DNA of 64,000 bases from Hyphomicrobiales bacterium (GTDB lineage Bacteria > Pseudomonadota > Alphaproteobacteria > Rhizobiales > Rhizobiaceae). The notes under the pieces are model-generated. The model was not told the DNA's origin. It did not search any database and saw nothing but the letters and a program-made list of their open reading frames with translations. The position numbers and the translations under genes are program-made. Position 1 is the first letter of the stretch. Each line of letters starts with the position of its first letter. This document shows, piece by piece, positions 27,341 through 36,395 of this stretch. Where the stretch lies: the NCBI GenBank assembly GCA_900472625.1, contig UCIT01000017.1, positions 217,341-281,340 on the forward strand, given 5' to 3'.

Positions 27341-28441
27341 ATGGCGGAATTGGACGCGATTGAAATTCGCAGTGTTTCCAAGGTATTCGGCTTCGGCGAG
27401 TTCGCCTTTTCCGCCGTCGACAACGCATCGGTTTCGATCCGGCAGAACGAGTTTTTCACGCTGCTCGGCCCATCGGGCTGCGGCAAGACCACGCTTCTGC
27501 GGCTGATCGCCGGCTTCGAATATCCAACATCCGGCGAGATCATGCTGAACGGCAGCGACATTGCCGCCATGCCGCCCTTCAAGCGACCGATCAACACGGT
27601 TTTCCAGAGCTACGCCCTTTTCCCGCACATGACCGTTGCGGACAATATCGGGTTCGGACTGACCATGCTCGGCCGGCCGAAAAGCGAGATCAAGGCACGC
27701 GTCGCGGCCATGCTGAAGCTGGTGCGGATGGAAGCACTGGCCGGACGGCGCACCAGCCAGATCTCCGGTGGCCAGCAGCAGCGCGTCGCCCTGGCGCGCG
27801 CGCTCGCGCCACAGCCAAAGGTGCTCCTGCTCGACGAGCCGCTGTCGGCGCTGGACTACAAACTGCGCAAGGACATGCAGATCGAGCTGAAGCGCCTGCA
27901 GTCGGAAACCGGCATCACCTTCATCTTCGTGACCCATGATCAGGAAGAGGCCCTGACTATGTCGGACCGCATCGCCGTCATGTCGTCCGGAAAGATCCTG
28001 CAGGTCGGCAAGCCCAGGGAAATCTACGACGCACCGACCGATCGCTTCGTGGCCGACTTCATCGGCGAGACGAATTTCCTCAAGGGCCGGATTCGCTCGA
28101 TGACGGGCGGAATCGCTGAGGTCGAAACGCGTTCGGCCGGCCGCATCTCGGCAACCATGCCCAAGGATTTCGCGACCGACGGAGATGTGACGCTGGTGCT
28201 GCGGCCCGAGCACGCCGCCCTTTGCCCTCCGGTGGACCATCCAGCCTGCCAGATGACGGGCACGCTGGAGACCGTCGTCTATTTTGGAACGGATACACAC
28301 TACCACGTCCGTCTCGCCGACGAGGAAACGATATTCACGCTGCGCGAACAGAACAAGCCGCTGCAGGCCGCGCGATTTTCCGAGGGCGACCGGGTCGGTA
28401 TCGCCATCGAACCCAACGCAGCCCGCGTCTTGAGAGGCTGA
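27341..28441 (+). CDS. ABC transporter ATP-binding protein, spermidine/putrescine type (PotA-like, second system)
   Basis: The 366-residue ATPase has Walker [10 protein letters not shown] (around residue 46), the Q-loop [11 protein letters not shown], signature [14 protein letters not shown], Walker [13 protein letters not shown] and the H-loop VTHDQEEAL, then a TOBE domain with VLRPEHAAL. The start may be ATG 27341 or GTG 27326. The two bases between its stop and the next ATG show tight coupling to the permease gene. It energises a transporter distinct from the one at 4465-8526. Confidence 0.92.
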   Translation: MAELDAIEIRSVSKVFGFGEFAFSAVDNASVSIRQNEFFTLLGPSGCGKTTLLRLIAGFEYPTSGEIMLNGSDIAAMPPFKRPINTVFQSYALFPHMTVADNIGFGLTMLGRPKSEIKARVAAMLKLVRMEALAGRRTSQISGGQQQRVALARALAPQPKVLLLDEPLSALDYKLRKDMQIELKRLQSETGITFIFVTHDQEEALTMSDRIAVMSSGKILQVGKPREIYDAPTDRFVADFIGETNFLKGRIRSMTGGIAEVETRSAGRISATMPKDFATDGDVTLVLRPEHAALCPPVDHPACQMTGTLETVVYFGTDTHYHVRLADEETIFTLREQNKPLQAARFSEGDRVGIAIEPNAARVLRG

Positions 28442-28442
28442 C

Positions 28443-29366
28443 ATGACAGACGCAGTCGCAACGGTTGAAACGGAAAAGACCCGGGACATCCGGAAACGAT
28501 GGCTTCTTTCGCTCCCGGCCCTGCTGATCATCCTAGCGGCTGCCAGCGGACCACTACTGATCGTCGTCGCCTATTCGTTTCTGACGCCAGGACCGTATGG
28601 CGACGTCGTCTGGCAGCCGTCCCTCGATGGCTGGATCAACGTGTTTCTCGAGAAGGACATTTTCGACGACACGCTGTCGCTCGCCAGCGCGCATATCTCG
28701 ATCTTCGTGCGTTCGGTCGTGCTCTCGCTGGTGACAACAGTGCTGACGCTGGCGATCGGCTTTCCCACGGCGTATTTCATCGCCACCCGCAGGGAGACGA
28801 CGCGCGAACTGTGGCTGCTGCTGATCACCATACCGTTCTGGACGAACCTGCTGATCCGTACCTTTGCCATTCTGGAGATCATTCGCAACGAGGGGCTGAT
28901 CAACGGCTTGCTGCTAAGGGCGGGTCTGATCGCAAAGCCGCTGCAGATGCTGTTTACCGACGGCGCCATCCTTACCGGCATGGTCTATGTCTACCTGCCG
29001 CTGATGGTGCTGCCGCTCTATGCCAGCATGGAAAAGCTGGACTTCCGGCTGGTCGAGGCCGGCTACGATCTCTACGCCACGCCGTTCAAGGTGCTTCGCC
29101 GCATCATCATCCCGCTGGTCAAGCCCGGCATCATAGCCGGCTCCATCCTCGTCTTCATTCCAGCGCTCGGTGCCTACGTCACACCCAGCATCCTCGGCGG
29201 CGGCAAGAACCTGATGCTTGGCAACCTGATCGAGTTGCAGTTCGGCCAGGGGCGCAACTGGCCGCTCGGATCGGCGCTCTCGATCGCGCTGATGCTGATC
29301 GTGATGGTCGCGCTTTTGTTTTATGTCCGCAATGCGGGTTCGCAGGGGAGCCGCCAGCATGGCTAG
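28443..29366 (+). CDS. ABC transporter permease, PotB-like (second system)
   Basis: The 307-residue permease has six or so membrane helices after a cytoplasmic N-terminus. The EAA loop is EAGYDLYATPFKVLRRIIIPLVKPG near residue 205, and GAYVTPSILGGGKNLMLGNLI near 245 is a PotB-class signature. Its stop codon overlaps the start of the next permease gene by 8 bp. It is part of the ATPase-permease-permease-binding protein operon 27341-31220. Confidence 0.92.
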   Translation: MTDAVATVETEKTRDIRKRWLLSLPALLIILAAASGPLLIVVAYSFLTPGPYGDVVWQPSLDGWINVFLEKDIFDDTLSLASAHISIFVRSVVLSLVTTVLTLAIGFPTAYFIATRRETTRELWLLLITIPFWTNLLIRTFAILEIIRNEGLINGLLLRAGLIAKPLQMLFTDGAILTGMVYVYLPLMVLPLYASMEKLDFRLVEAGYDLYATPFKVLRRIIIPLVKPGIIAGSILVFIPALGAYVTPSILGGGKNLMLGNLIELQFGQGRNWPLGSALSIALMLIVMVALLFYVRNAGSQGSRQHG

Positions 29367-30159
29367 GTCCTTCTCCGTCCGCCGGCAGCGCGGCTTCACC
29401 ACGATCGCCATGGTGTGCTTCGCGGCGCTCTACCTGCCGATTGCCGTGCTGGTCTTCTACTCGTTCAACGCCGGGGAATCGCTGGCGTCGTTCGATGGCA
29501 TGTCGCTGCGATGGTTCGAAAAGGCCTTCCAGAACCAGCAGGTGATCGACGCATCGCTTCGCTCGCTGCAGATAGCCAGCATCGCGGCCGTGATTGCCAC
29601 GATCGCCGCGACCATGGCGGCGCTGGCGACCACCCGGACGGAGCCCTACCGCGGCCTGACGATGAAATACGCCTTCATCAACCAGCCGCTGATGATCCCC
29701 GAGATCGTGACGGCGGTGGCCTTGCTGATCTTCTTCGCGCGCATCAAGATCTGGACGGGCTATTCCGGGCTTGGCTACCTCGTTGCCGCCCACACGGCCT
29801 TCTGCATTCCGTTCGCTTATCTGCCGATCCGCGCCCGGCTGGAGAACATGGATCTGACGCTGGAGAAGGCTGCAGCCGACCTTTATGCGACGCCATGGAA
29901 CGCCTTCCGCTATGTGACCCTGCCGCTGCTGTGGCCGGGCATTCTTGCCGGGTTCATGCTGGCCTTCGTCATCTCGCTGGATGACGTCGTAATCACCGAA
30001 TTCGTCAAGTCGGCCGGCCAGGATACCCTGCCCACCTACATGCTGGGGCAAATCCGCCGCTCCATCACGCCGGAGATGAACGCGATCTCGACGCTGTTTC
30101 TCGGCCTGTCGATCTGCGTCGTCATCGTCTTCTTCGTCGTCAACCGAAATCGTGCCTGA
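29359..30159 (+). CDS. ABC transporter permease, PotC-like (second system)
   Basis: I place the start at ATG 29359 (MARSFSVRRQRG), which overlaps the preceding gene by 8 bp; an earlier start at 29323 would add 12 residues inside that gene. The 266-residue product has about six membrane segments, an early YLPIAVLVFYSFNAGESLASF segment typical of PotC, and the EAA-like loop KAAADLYATPWNAFRYVTLPLLWPG. Confidence 0.91.
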   Translation: MARSFSVRRQRGFTTIAMVCFAALYLPIAVLVFYSFNAGESLASFDGMSLRWFEKAFQNQQVIDASLRSLQIASIAAVIATIAATMAALATTRTEPYRGLTMKYAFINQPLMIPEIVTAVALLIFFARIKIWTGYSGLGYLVAAHTAFCIPFAYLPIRARLENMDLTLEKAAADLYATPWNAFRYVTLPLLWPGILAGFMLAFVISLDDVVITEFVKSAGQDTLPTYMLGQIRRSITPEMNAISTLFLGLSICVVIVFFVVNRNRA

Positions 30160-30185
30160 ACAATAAAGAGAAAGGGAGCCTAAGC

Positions 30186-31220
30186 ATGAAACGCATGACG
30201 TCCACCATCGCCCTGGCGGCGGCACTGCTGGCATCGGCCAGCTTCGCCCACGCCGAGGGCGAACTGAACATCTACAACTGGGGCAACTACACCAGCCCCG
30301 AAATGATCAAGAAGTTCGAGGACACCTACAAGGTCAAGGTGACCATCACCGACTACGATTCCAACGACACCGCGCTTGCCAAGGTTCGCCAGGGCGGTTC
30401 CGGCTTCGACATGGTCGTCCCCTCGCAGAACTACATTCCGATCTGGATTTCCGAGGGCCTGCTGCTCGAGACCGATCCGGGCAAGATGGAAAACTTCAAG
30501 AACGTCGCCAAGGAATGGGCGAATCCTGACTTCGACCCCGGCCGTAAATACACGGTGCCATGGGCGATGGGCATCGTCGGCACCGTCGTCAACACCGATG
30601 TCTATAAGGGCGATATCAACACCTGGGGCATCATCTTCGACACGCCGGATGAGCTGAAGGGCAAGGTCAATGTCGTGCCCGAGATGACCGATGTCATCGA
30701 TGCGGCGGTGCTCTACAATGGCGGCAAGAAGTGCACCGGCGATCTGGCGATCCTGAAGAAAGTGCGCGACACGCTGGTCAAGGCCAAGCCGAACTGGGTG
30801 GCAATGGAATACGGCACCATCGAGAAGATGGGCTCCGGCGACTTCGCTGCCTCCAGCGACTGGAACGGCTCCGCCTTCCGCCAGCGCCTGAAGAACCCCG
30901 CTATCAAGTTTGGCTATCCCAAGGAAGGCTTCGTCGACTGGAGCGACAACCTGTCGGTGCTCAAGGATGCCAAGAACGTCGAAAATGCCAAGCTGTTCCA
31001 GAACTTCATGATGGATCCTGAAAACGCCGGCATGAATTCCGGCTTCCACCGCTACGCCAACGGCATTGCCGGCTCCGACAAGTTCATGCCGGCCGACATG
31101 AAGGGTGCGCCGGAAATCAACGTTCCCGCCGAGTTCGCATCGGTCGGCGTGCCGTCGATGACCTGCCCGCCGGATGTCCAGGCCCTCTACACCAAGATCT
31201 GGACCGAACTCCAGAAGTAA
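30186..31220 (+). CDS. Spermidine/putrescine-type substrate-binding protein (PotD/PotF-like, second system)
   Basis: The 344-residue protein has a Sec signal peptide (MKRMTSTIALAAALLASASFAHA, cleavage near residue 23). The mature N-terminus ELNIYNWGNYTSPEMIKKFE is the hallmark of PotD/PotF proteins. VVPSQNYIPIWISEGLLLE and FDTPDELKGKVNVVPEM follow the same pattern. A ribosome-binding site (AAAGGGAGCC) precedes it. Together with the acetylpolyamine amidohydrolase encoded next, it suggests uptake of a (possibly acetylated) polyamine. Confidence 0.92.
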   Translation: MKRMTSTIALAAALLASASFAHAEGELNIYNWGNYTSPEMIKKFEDTYKVKVTITDYDSNDTALAKVRQGGSGFDMVVPSQNYIPIWISEGLLLETDPGKMENFKNVAKEWANPDFDPGRKYTVPWAMGIVGTVVNTDVYKGDINTWGIIFDTPDELKGKVNVVPEMTDVIDAAVLYNGGKKCTGDLAILKKVRDTLVKAKPNWVAMEYGTIEKMGSGDFAASSDWNGSAFRQRLKNPAIKFGYPKEGFVDWSDNLSVLKDAKNVENAKLFQNFMMDPENAGMNSGFHRYANGIAGSDKFMPADMKGAPEINVPAEFASVGVPSMTCPPDVQALYTKIWTELQK

Positions 31221-31232
31221 GTCGCCCATCTG

Positions 31233-31267
31233 CACCCCGCCAGGATGAGGCGGGGTGTAGCCTTTTC
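31233..31267 (+). terminator. Hairpin/terminator after the polyamine-binding protein gene
   Basis: CACCCCGCC (31233-31241) and GGCGGGGTG (31249-31257) form a 9-bp stem followed by TAGCCTTTTCCC. It would separate the transporter genes from the catabolic genes, perhaps with read-through. Confidence 0.7.
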
Positions 31268-31285
31268 CCGCTGATGGATAATCTT

Positions 31286-32317
31286 ATGAAGACCGTCTTT
31301 TCGCCGCGCCATCGCGGACATGCCGAACAACTCGAGCTGGTTGCCGGCGCCATCGTCCCGGGCTTCGAGCTGCCGTCGCGCGCCGAATACGTCGCCGAGC
31401 GCATCAAGGCCATCGCGCTCGGCGCCATTCTCGAACCGAATGCGCATGACCTGTCGACGGCGGCCAAGGTTCATCGGCAGGACTATCTCGATTTCCTGCC
31501 GACGATCTGGAGCCGCTGGACGGCCGAGGGTCGCTCCGGCACGGCGCTGCCCTTCACCTGGCCGACACGTGGCCTGCGCGGCGATGTGCTGCCCGAGTTC
31601 ATCGACGGTCTGCTCGGCTACTATTCGTTCGACGCGGGCTGCGGCATCGTCGAAGGCTCATGGGATGCGATCAAATCCTCGCACGACACGGCGCTGACGG
31701 CAGCCGCCCTGGTGCATGGCGGCGACCGGTCGGCCTTCGCGCTCTGCCGCCCGCCAGGCCACCACGCCGGCGCCGGCTTCATGGGCGGCTACTGCTATAT
31801 CAACAATGCGGCCGTTGCCGCCCAGTGGCTGCGCGACAACGGCGCGAAGAAGGTGTCGATCCTCGACGTCGATTACCACCACGGCAACGGCACACAGGAA
31901 ATCTTCTATGCACGCGCCGATGTTCAGGTCATCAACCTGCATGCAGACCCGATGCAGGAATACCCCTATTTTCTCGGCCATGCCGACGAGCGCGGGAGCG
32001 GTGAAGGCGAAGGGTATAACCTCAACTACCCCATGCGTTTTGGTACCGACTGGGATCGCTGGAGCCAGGCGCTGGATGACGCCTGCGACAAGCTCACGTC
32101 TTACGCGCCTGACGTGGTCGTCGTCTCGCTCGGCGTCGATACGTTCGAGAAAGACCCGATCAGCCGCTTCAAGCTGACCACAAGCGACTTCCCCAAGATC
32201 GGTCAGCGGATCGCAAAACTCGGGCTGCCGACCCTGTTTGTGATGGAAGGTGGCTACGCCGTGGCGGAAATCGGCGTCAATGCGGTGAGTGTCCTGACCG
32301 GCTTCGAAGGCGCCTGA
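31286..32317 (+). CDS. Acetylpolyamine amidohydrolase (histone deacetylase family)
   Basis: The 343-residue zinc hydrolase has the deacetylase active-site motifs CRPPGHHAG (residues ~154-162), DVDYHHGNGTQ (~192) and VVSLGVDTFEKDPIS (~280), with MEGGY near the C-terminus. The metal-binding Asp, His and Asp and the charge-relay His pair are in place. The overall pattern matches Mycoplana AphA, which removes acetyl groups from acetylputrescine, acetylcadaverine and acetylspermidine. I prefer ATG 31286 (MKTVFSPRHRGH) over 31274. It directly follows a polyamine-type transporter and precedes a serine hydrolase by 2 bp. Confidence 0.92.
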   Translation: MKTVFSPRHRGHAEQLELVAGAIVPGFELPSRAEYVAERIKAIALGAILEPNAHDLSTAAKVHRQDYLDFLPTIWSRWTAEGRSGTALPFTWPTRGLRGDVLPEFIDGLLGYYSFDAGCGIVEGSWDAIKSSHDTALTAAALVHGGDRSAFALCRPPGHHAGAGFMGGYCYINNAAVAAQWLRDNGAKKVSILDVDYHHGNGTQEIFYARADVQVINLHADPMQEYPYFLGHADERGSGEGEGYNLNYPMRFGTDWDRWSQALDDACDKLTSYAPDVVVVSLGVDTFEKDPISRFKLTTSDFPKIGQRIAKLGLPTLFVMEGGYAVAEIGVNAVSVLTGFEGA

Positions 32318-32319
32318 TC

Positions 32320-33519
32320 ATGGCGACAGACCATCTGGCCGAGCGGCAGCCCAAATCGACTGGTCCCGCAACGGAAGCGTTCAACCGCGCCGACGTTACG
32401 CTTTCGAACTGGCGGACCACGCCCTACAGCCGCTGGTCGTTTCAAAACGTCAGCGAGATCATCCCTTCCGCCGTCATTGCTGGCTCCCGAGCGGCGCGGC
32501 CTCAACCGGCGCCGGTTGCACTGAGCTCTCTGGCGACCGTCGAGTTCGCGGATACGGACGGTGTCACTAGGACATTGGCGGATTTTCTGACTACGAGCGA
32601 AACCGACGAGCTTGTGGTGATGCGCGCCGGGACAATCGTGGCGGAATGGTCGACAGCGCATTCCGATCCTTCTCGCCCCCACATCATTTTCTCGGTCTCC
32701 AAGTCGCTCACGGGATTGCTGGCCGGGATCCTGGCCGGCAAGGGGCTTCTGTCTTTCGACAAGCTGATCGGCGAGTATGTCCCCGAGGTCGCGGGATCGG
32801 CCTATGCCGACGCGACTGTCCAACAGCTTTTCGACATGGAGATCAGCAGCAATTTTGTCGAAGACTATCTCGATAGTTCGGGCGGCTTCGAGCGCTACCG
32901 CCGCGCCACACGCTGGAACCCTGACATACCAGGAGATCCGGCGCCAGATCTCAGCAGCTTCCTATGCGGAATCGGCAAAGGCGATGGCCCGCACGGCGAC
33001 AAACACGCCTACCGATCCCCCAACACCGATCTGGCCGGCATCGTTCTCGAACGCGCCGCCGGTGTTCGGTTTGCGTCCTTGATGAGCAACGAACTGTGGA
33101 AGCCGATGGGTGCGGTGTCGGGTGCGATGGTGACGGTCGACCGCATCGGCACAGCGCGGGCCGCTGGCGGCATTTCAACTGCGCCACGCGATCTGGCGCT
33201 GGTGGGCGACCTTGTCAGAAGGCAGGGTGGAGGGGTCGTCCCGGCTCGGTTCGTAAGCGACCTCTGGTCCCGCAGCCGGCGCGGCGCCTGGGCAAAGGGA
33301 GACCAACTGGAACTCTTTCCCGAGGGAAGCTACCGCAACTACTGGTATGAAACCGGCAACGGCGAACTGGCGGCGATCGGCATCCATGGGCAGTGGATCT
33401 GGATCCACCCGGAAACCGAAACCGTGATCGTCAAGTTGTCTTCGCAGACACTGCCTGTCGATCCCGCCCTCGATCACGCAATCATCCGCATGATGCGCGC
33501 TATCTGCGCGGCCGCGTGA
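32320..33519 (+). CDS. Serine hydrolase, beta-lactamase / 6-aminohexanoate-dimer hydrolase (NylB)-like
   Basis: The 399-residue protein has the class C-type fold markers: S-x-x-K in FSVSKSLTGLLAG (around residue 127) and YRSPNTDLAG (around residue 228), where the Tyr takes the YxN role. These fit the 6-aminohexanoate-dimer hydrolase branch of penicillin-binding-like enzymes. It has no signal peptide, so it should be cytoplasmic and not a beta-lactamase against drugs. It may cleave an amide-linked omega-amino acid. It is coupled to the acetylpolyamine amidohydrolase gene by a 2-bp spacing. Confidence 0.85.
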   Translation: MATDHLAERQPKSTGPATEAFNRADVTLSNWRTTPYSRWSFQNVSEIIPSAVIAGSRAARPQPAPVALSSLATVEFADTDGVTRTLADFLTTSETDELVVMRAGTIVAEWSTAHSDPSRPHIIFSVSKSLTGLLAGILAGKGLLSFDKLIGEYVPEVAGSAYADATVQQLFDMEISSNFVEDYLDSSGGFERYRRATRWNPDIPGDPAPDLSSFLCGIGKGDGPHGDKHAYRSPNTDLAGIVLERAAGVRFASLMSNELWKPMGAVSGAMVTVDRIGTARAAGGISTAPRDLALVGDLVRRQGGGVVPARFVSDLWSRSRRGAWAKGDQLELFPEGSYRNYWYETGNGELAAIGIHGQWIWIHPETETVIVKLSSQTLPVDPALDHAIIRMMRAICAAA

Positions 33520-33524
33520 CAGCC

Positions 33525-33716
33525 ATGCTGATGTTCCGTGTTGCGGATGCGCGGGAAACCGGCATGATCGGCATGAACGACGGTCTGGTCGTCCATATGA
33601 CCACGGTGCACGCCGACGCGTGGGAAAGCAGGCCGAGATACGAGACCTCGATATACAGCACAAAAGAAGACCGCAGCCCAACGACCTCAGCATTCGCTCC
33701 AGCCTGTGAGAATTGA
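33525..33716 (+). CDS. Possible small protein, unsupported function
   Basis: A frame of 63 codons begins at ATG 33525 (or a GTG at 33516 overlapping the stop of the serine hydrolase) and ends 1 bp before the next gene's ATG. The product (MLMFRVADARETGMIGMNDG...) has no signal peptide or recognisable motif. It fills the gap between two genes that otherwise look co-transcribed. It may be a real small gene, a degenerate remnant or non-coding. Confidence 0.25.
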   Translation: MLMFRVADARETGMIGMNDGLVVHMTTVHADAWESRPRYETSIYSTKEDRSPTTSAFAPACEN

Positions 33717-33717
33717 C

Positions 33718-35100
33718 ATGACCGTACTTTCCAACTCGCTTGCCGCCGCCGACATCGCAACGACGATGCACCCGAACACCAACCTGCGACAGCACGAGCG
33801 TACAGGTCCTCTGGTGATCGAAAGGGGCGATGGCATCCGGGTCTACGACGAGCGCGGCAAGGAATATATCGAGGGGCTCGCCGGTCTCTGGTCGGTGGCC
33901 GTCGGCTTTTCCGAGCCGAGACTGGCCGAGGCGGCCTACAAGCAGATGCTTAAGCTTCCCTACTACCACACGTTCTCTTCCAAGGCGAACGAACCGTCGA
34001 TCCGCCTGGCAGAAACGCTGGTCGAGATGACGCCGGCCAACATTACCCGTGCCTTCTTCACCTCCTCGGGTTCTGAGGCGAACGACACGATCGTGAAGAT
34101 GGTCTGGTACATGAATAATGCGCTCGGCCGGCCGAAGAAGAAGAAGTTCCTGTCGCGCATCAAGGGTTATCACGGCATCACCGTGGCCTCCGGCAGCCTG
34201 ACCGGCCTGCCGATGAACCACCGCGACTTCGATCTGCCGGCGATCCCGGTTCATCACCTGACCTGCCCACATTTCTATCGTTTCGGTGCGGAAGGCGAGG
34301 ACGAGGCGGCGTTCACCGCGCGTCTGCTCGCCGAGCTCGAAAGTGTCATCGCCGCCGAGGGCGCAGACACCATCGCGGCGTTCATCGGCGAACCGCTGAT
34401 AGCTGCCGGCGGCGTTCTGCCGCCGCCTGCCGGCTATTGGGAAGGTGTCGAACGCATCTGCCGCGCCAATGATATCCTCATCATCTCCGACGAGGTGATC
34501 TGCGGTTTCGGCCGCCTCGGCACGCCATTCGGTTGCCAGAAGTATGGCTTCACCCCTGATATCATAACGCTGTCGAAGCAGATCACCTCGTCCTACATGC
34601 CCCTAGCCGCCGTGATGTTCTCCGATGCCGTCTACCAGGCGATCGCCGACAACTCCGAAAGGATCGGTGCCTTTGGCCACGGCTTCACGGCAACCGGCCA
34701 TCCGGTCTCCTGCGCCGTCGCGCTTGAGAACCTCGCCATCATCGAGGAGCGCGACCTGATGGGTAACGCCGCGCGTCTCGAGGCGCAATTCCAGGCAGGA
34801 CTCCAATCCTTCGCCGACCATCCGCTGGTCGGCGAAGCCCGCGGCGCGGGCTTGATCGGCGCGGTCGAATTGGTGGCGGACAAGAAGACACGCAAGCCCT
34901 TCGAAAAGATCGGCAAGGCGGGCGCGCTTGCATCGACCATCGGCCACGAGGAAGGCCTGATCTTCCGCGCCATCGGCGACCAGCTCGCGCTATGCCCTCC
35001 CCTGATTGTCACATCCGACGATGTGACCGAGATCATGGCGCGCATGGGCCGCACGCTTGACCGGCTGACCGGCGCCGTCGCTGCCGAGGGCCTTGCTTAA
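33718..35100 (+). CDS. Class III aminotransferase (putrescine/cadaverine/omega-amino acid:pyruvate type)
   Basis: The 460-residue PLP enzyme has [16 protein letters not shown] (cofactor phosphate cup), [22 protein letters not shown] (the PLP-ring Asp near residue 260) and the Schiff-base Lys in [19 protein letters not shown] (near residue 289). The N-terminal part ([21 protein letters not shown]) resembles SpuC-type polyamine:pyruvate transaminases. It would turn a terminal amine into an aldehyde with pyruvate as acceptor. Its place after the transporter and acetylpolyamine hydrolase agrees with polyamine breakdown. I prefer ATG 33718 over GTG 33706. Confidence 0.9.
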   Translation: MTVLSNSLAAADIATTMHPNTNLRQHERTGPLVIERGDGIRVYDERGKEYIEGLAGLWSVAVGFSEPRLAEAAYKQMLKLPYYHTFSSKANEPSIRLAETLVEMTPANITRAFFTSSGSEANDTIVKMVWYMNNALGRPKKKKFLSRIKGYHGITVASGSLTGLPMNHRDFDLPAIPVHHLTCPHFYRFGAEGEDEAAFTARLLAELESVIAAEGADTIAAFIGEPLIAAGGVLPPPAGYWEGVERICRANDILIISDEVICGFGRLGTPFGCQKYGFTPDIITLSKQITSSYMPLAAVMFSDAVYQAIADNSERIGAFGHGFTATGHPVSCAVALENLAIIEERDLMGNAARLEAQFQAGLQSFADHPLVGEARGAGLIGAVELVADKKTRKPFEKIGKAGALASTIGHEEGLIFRAIGDQLALCPPLIVTSDDVTEIMARMGRTLDRLTGAVAAEGLA

Positions 35101-35165
35101 GAAAGCCAACGCACGCGGAGCTTGGGCTGCGCGTGCAGCATCATGGGTGGAGGATGGAGGACCCG

Positions 35166-36353
35166 ATGAGCGACATGGCGCCATTTAGCTGGCAAGATCC
35201 GTTCCTTCTGGAGGAGCAGCTATCCGTGGAGGAGCGGATGATCCGCGACTCCGCCAGCGCATTCGCCAGGACCGAGCTCGCGCCTCGGATCAAGGACGCC
35301 TACATGGAGGAGACGACCGATCCGGGGCTGTTCAAAGCGATGGGTCGGGCCGGTCTGCTCGGTGTGACGCTGCCGGAGAAATATGGCGCGGCGGGCACAA
35401 ACTATGTGTCCTATGGCCTCGTCGCCCGCGAAGTGGAGCGGGTCGATTCCGGCTATCGCTCGATGATGAGCGTGCAGAGTTCGCTGGTCATACATCCGAT
35501 CCACGCATACGGGAGCGAAGCGCAGAAAGATCATTACCTGCCAGGGCTGGTGGCCGGAGATCTGATCGGCTGTTTCGGGCTGACTGAGCCGGACGCGGGT
35601 TCCGATCCCGGTAGGATGAAGACACACGCCGAGAAGACCGCGACCGGGTACCGACTGCACGGTGCCAAGACCTGGATCTCCAACGCGCCGATCGCCGACG
35701 TCTTCGTCGTCTGGGCGAAGTCCGCCGCCCACGACAATGCGATCCGCGGCTTTATCCTCGAAAAGGGCATGAAGGGGCTTTCGGCGCCCAAGATCGGCGG
35801 GAAGCTCAGCCTTCGTGCGTCGGTGACCGGCGAGATCGTCATGGATGGCGTCGAGGTTGGCGAGGATGCGCTGCTGCCTGGCGTTTCCGGGCTGAAAGGC
35901 CCGTTTGGCTGCCTGAACAGGGCTCGGTACGGAATCTCGTGGGGCGTGATGGGCGCGGCCGAGGATTGCTGGGAGCGGTCGCGACGCTATGGCCTCGACC
36001 GTAACCAGTTCGGCCGGCCATTGGCCGCGACGCAGCTGTTTCAGAAGAAGCTTGCCGACATGCAGACGGAAATTGCACTGGGTTTGCAGGCCTCCCTGCG
36101 CGTCGGGCGGCTGATGGACGAGTACCGGTTCGCACCGGAAATGGTGTCGCTGATCAAGCGCAACAATTGCGGCAAGGCACTCGATATCGCCCGTGCCGCC
36201 CGCGACATGCACGGCGGCAACGGCATCCAGATCGGATACCACGTGATGCGCCATGCGCAGAACCTCGAGACGGTCAACACATACGAGGGCACCCATGATG
36301 TTCACGCGCTCATTCTCGGTCGTGCGCAGACCGGCCTGCAGGCATTCTTTTGA
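35166..36353 (+). CDS. gcdH: Acyl-CoA dehydrogenase, glutaryl-CoA dehydrogenase type
   Basis: The 395-residue flavoprotein has [12 protein letters not shown] (FAD site, near 137) and [17 protein letters not shown]. The C-terminal catalytic Glu is in [17 protein letters not shown] (around residue 370), a pattern shared with glutaryl-CoA dehydrogenases. The start ATG 35166 follows GGAGG. The enzyme should oxidise glutaryl-CoA to crotonyl-CoA with loss of CO2. The next gene is a CoA-transferase that could make glutaryl-CoA from glutarate, the C5 end product of cadaverine, lysine or 5-aminovalerate. Confidence 0.88.
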   Translation: MSDMAPFSWQDPFLLEEQLSVEERMIRDSASAFARTELAPRIKDAYMEETTDPGLFKAMGRAGLLGVTLPEKYGAAGTNYVSYGLVAREVERVDSGYRSMMSVQSSLVIHPIHAYGSEAQKDHYLPGLVAGDLIGCFGLTEPDAGSDPGRMKTHAEKTATGYRLHGAKTWISNAPIADVFVVWAKSAAHDNAIRGFILEKGMKGLSAPKIGGKLSLRASVTGEIVMDGVEVGEDALLPGVSGLKGPFGCLNRARYGISWGVMGAAEDCWERSRRYGLDRNQFGRPLAATQLFQKKLADMQTEIALGLQASLRVGRLMDEYRFAPEMVSLIKRNNCGKALDIARAARDMHGGNGIQIGYHVMRHAQNLETVNTYEGTHDVHALILGRAQTGLQAFF

Positions 36354-36395
36354 TTGCAGGAAGCAGAACGTGTTTTCGCAACCGGAGTGCGGGTG

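Noticed and set aside
32320..33519. Drug-resistance beta-lactamase
   Set aside because: The S-x-x-K and Y motifs fit the fold, but there is no signal peptide and the pattern fits the NylB-like amide hydrolases; the context is amine catabolism.
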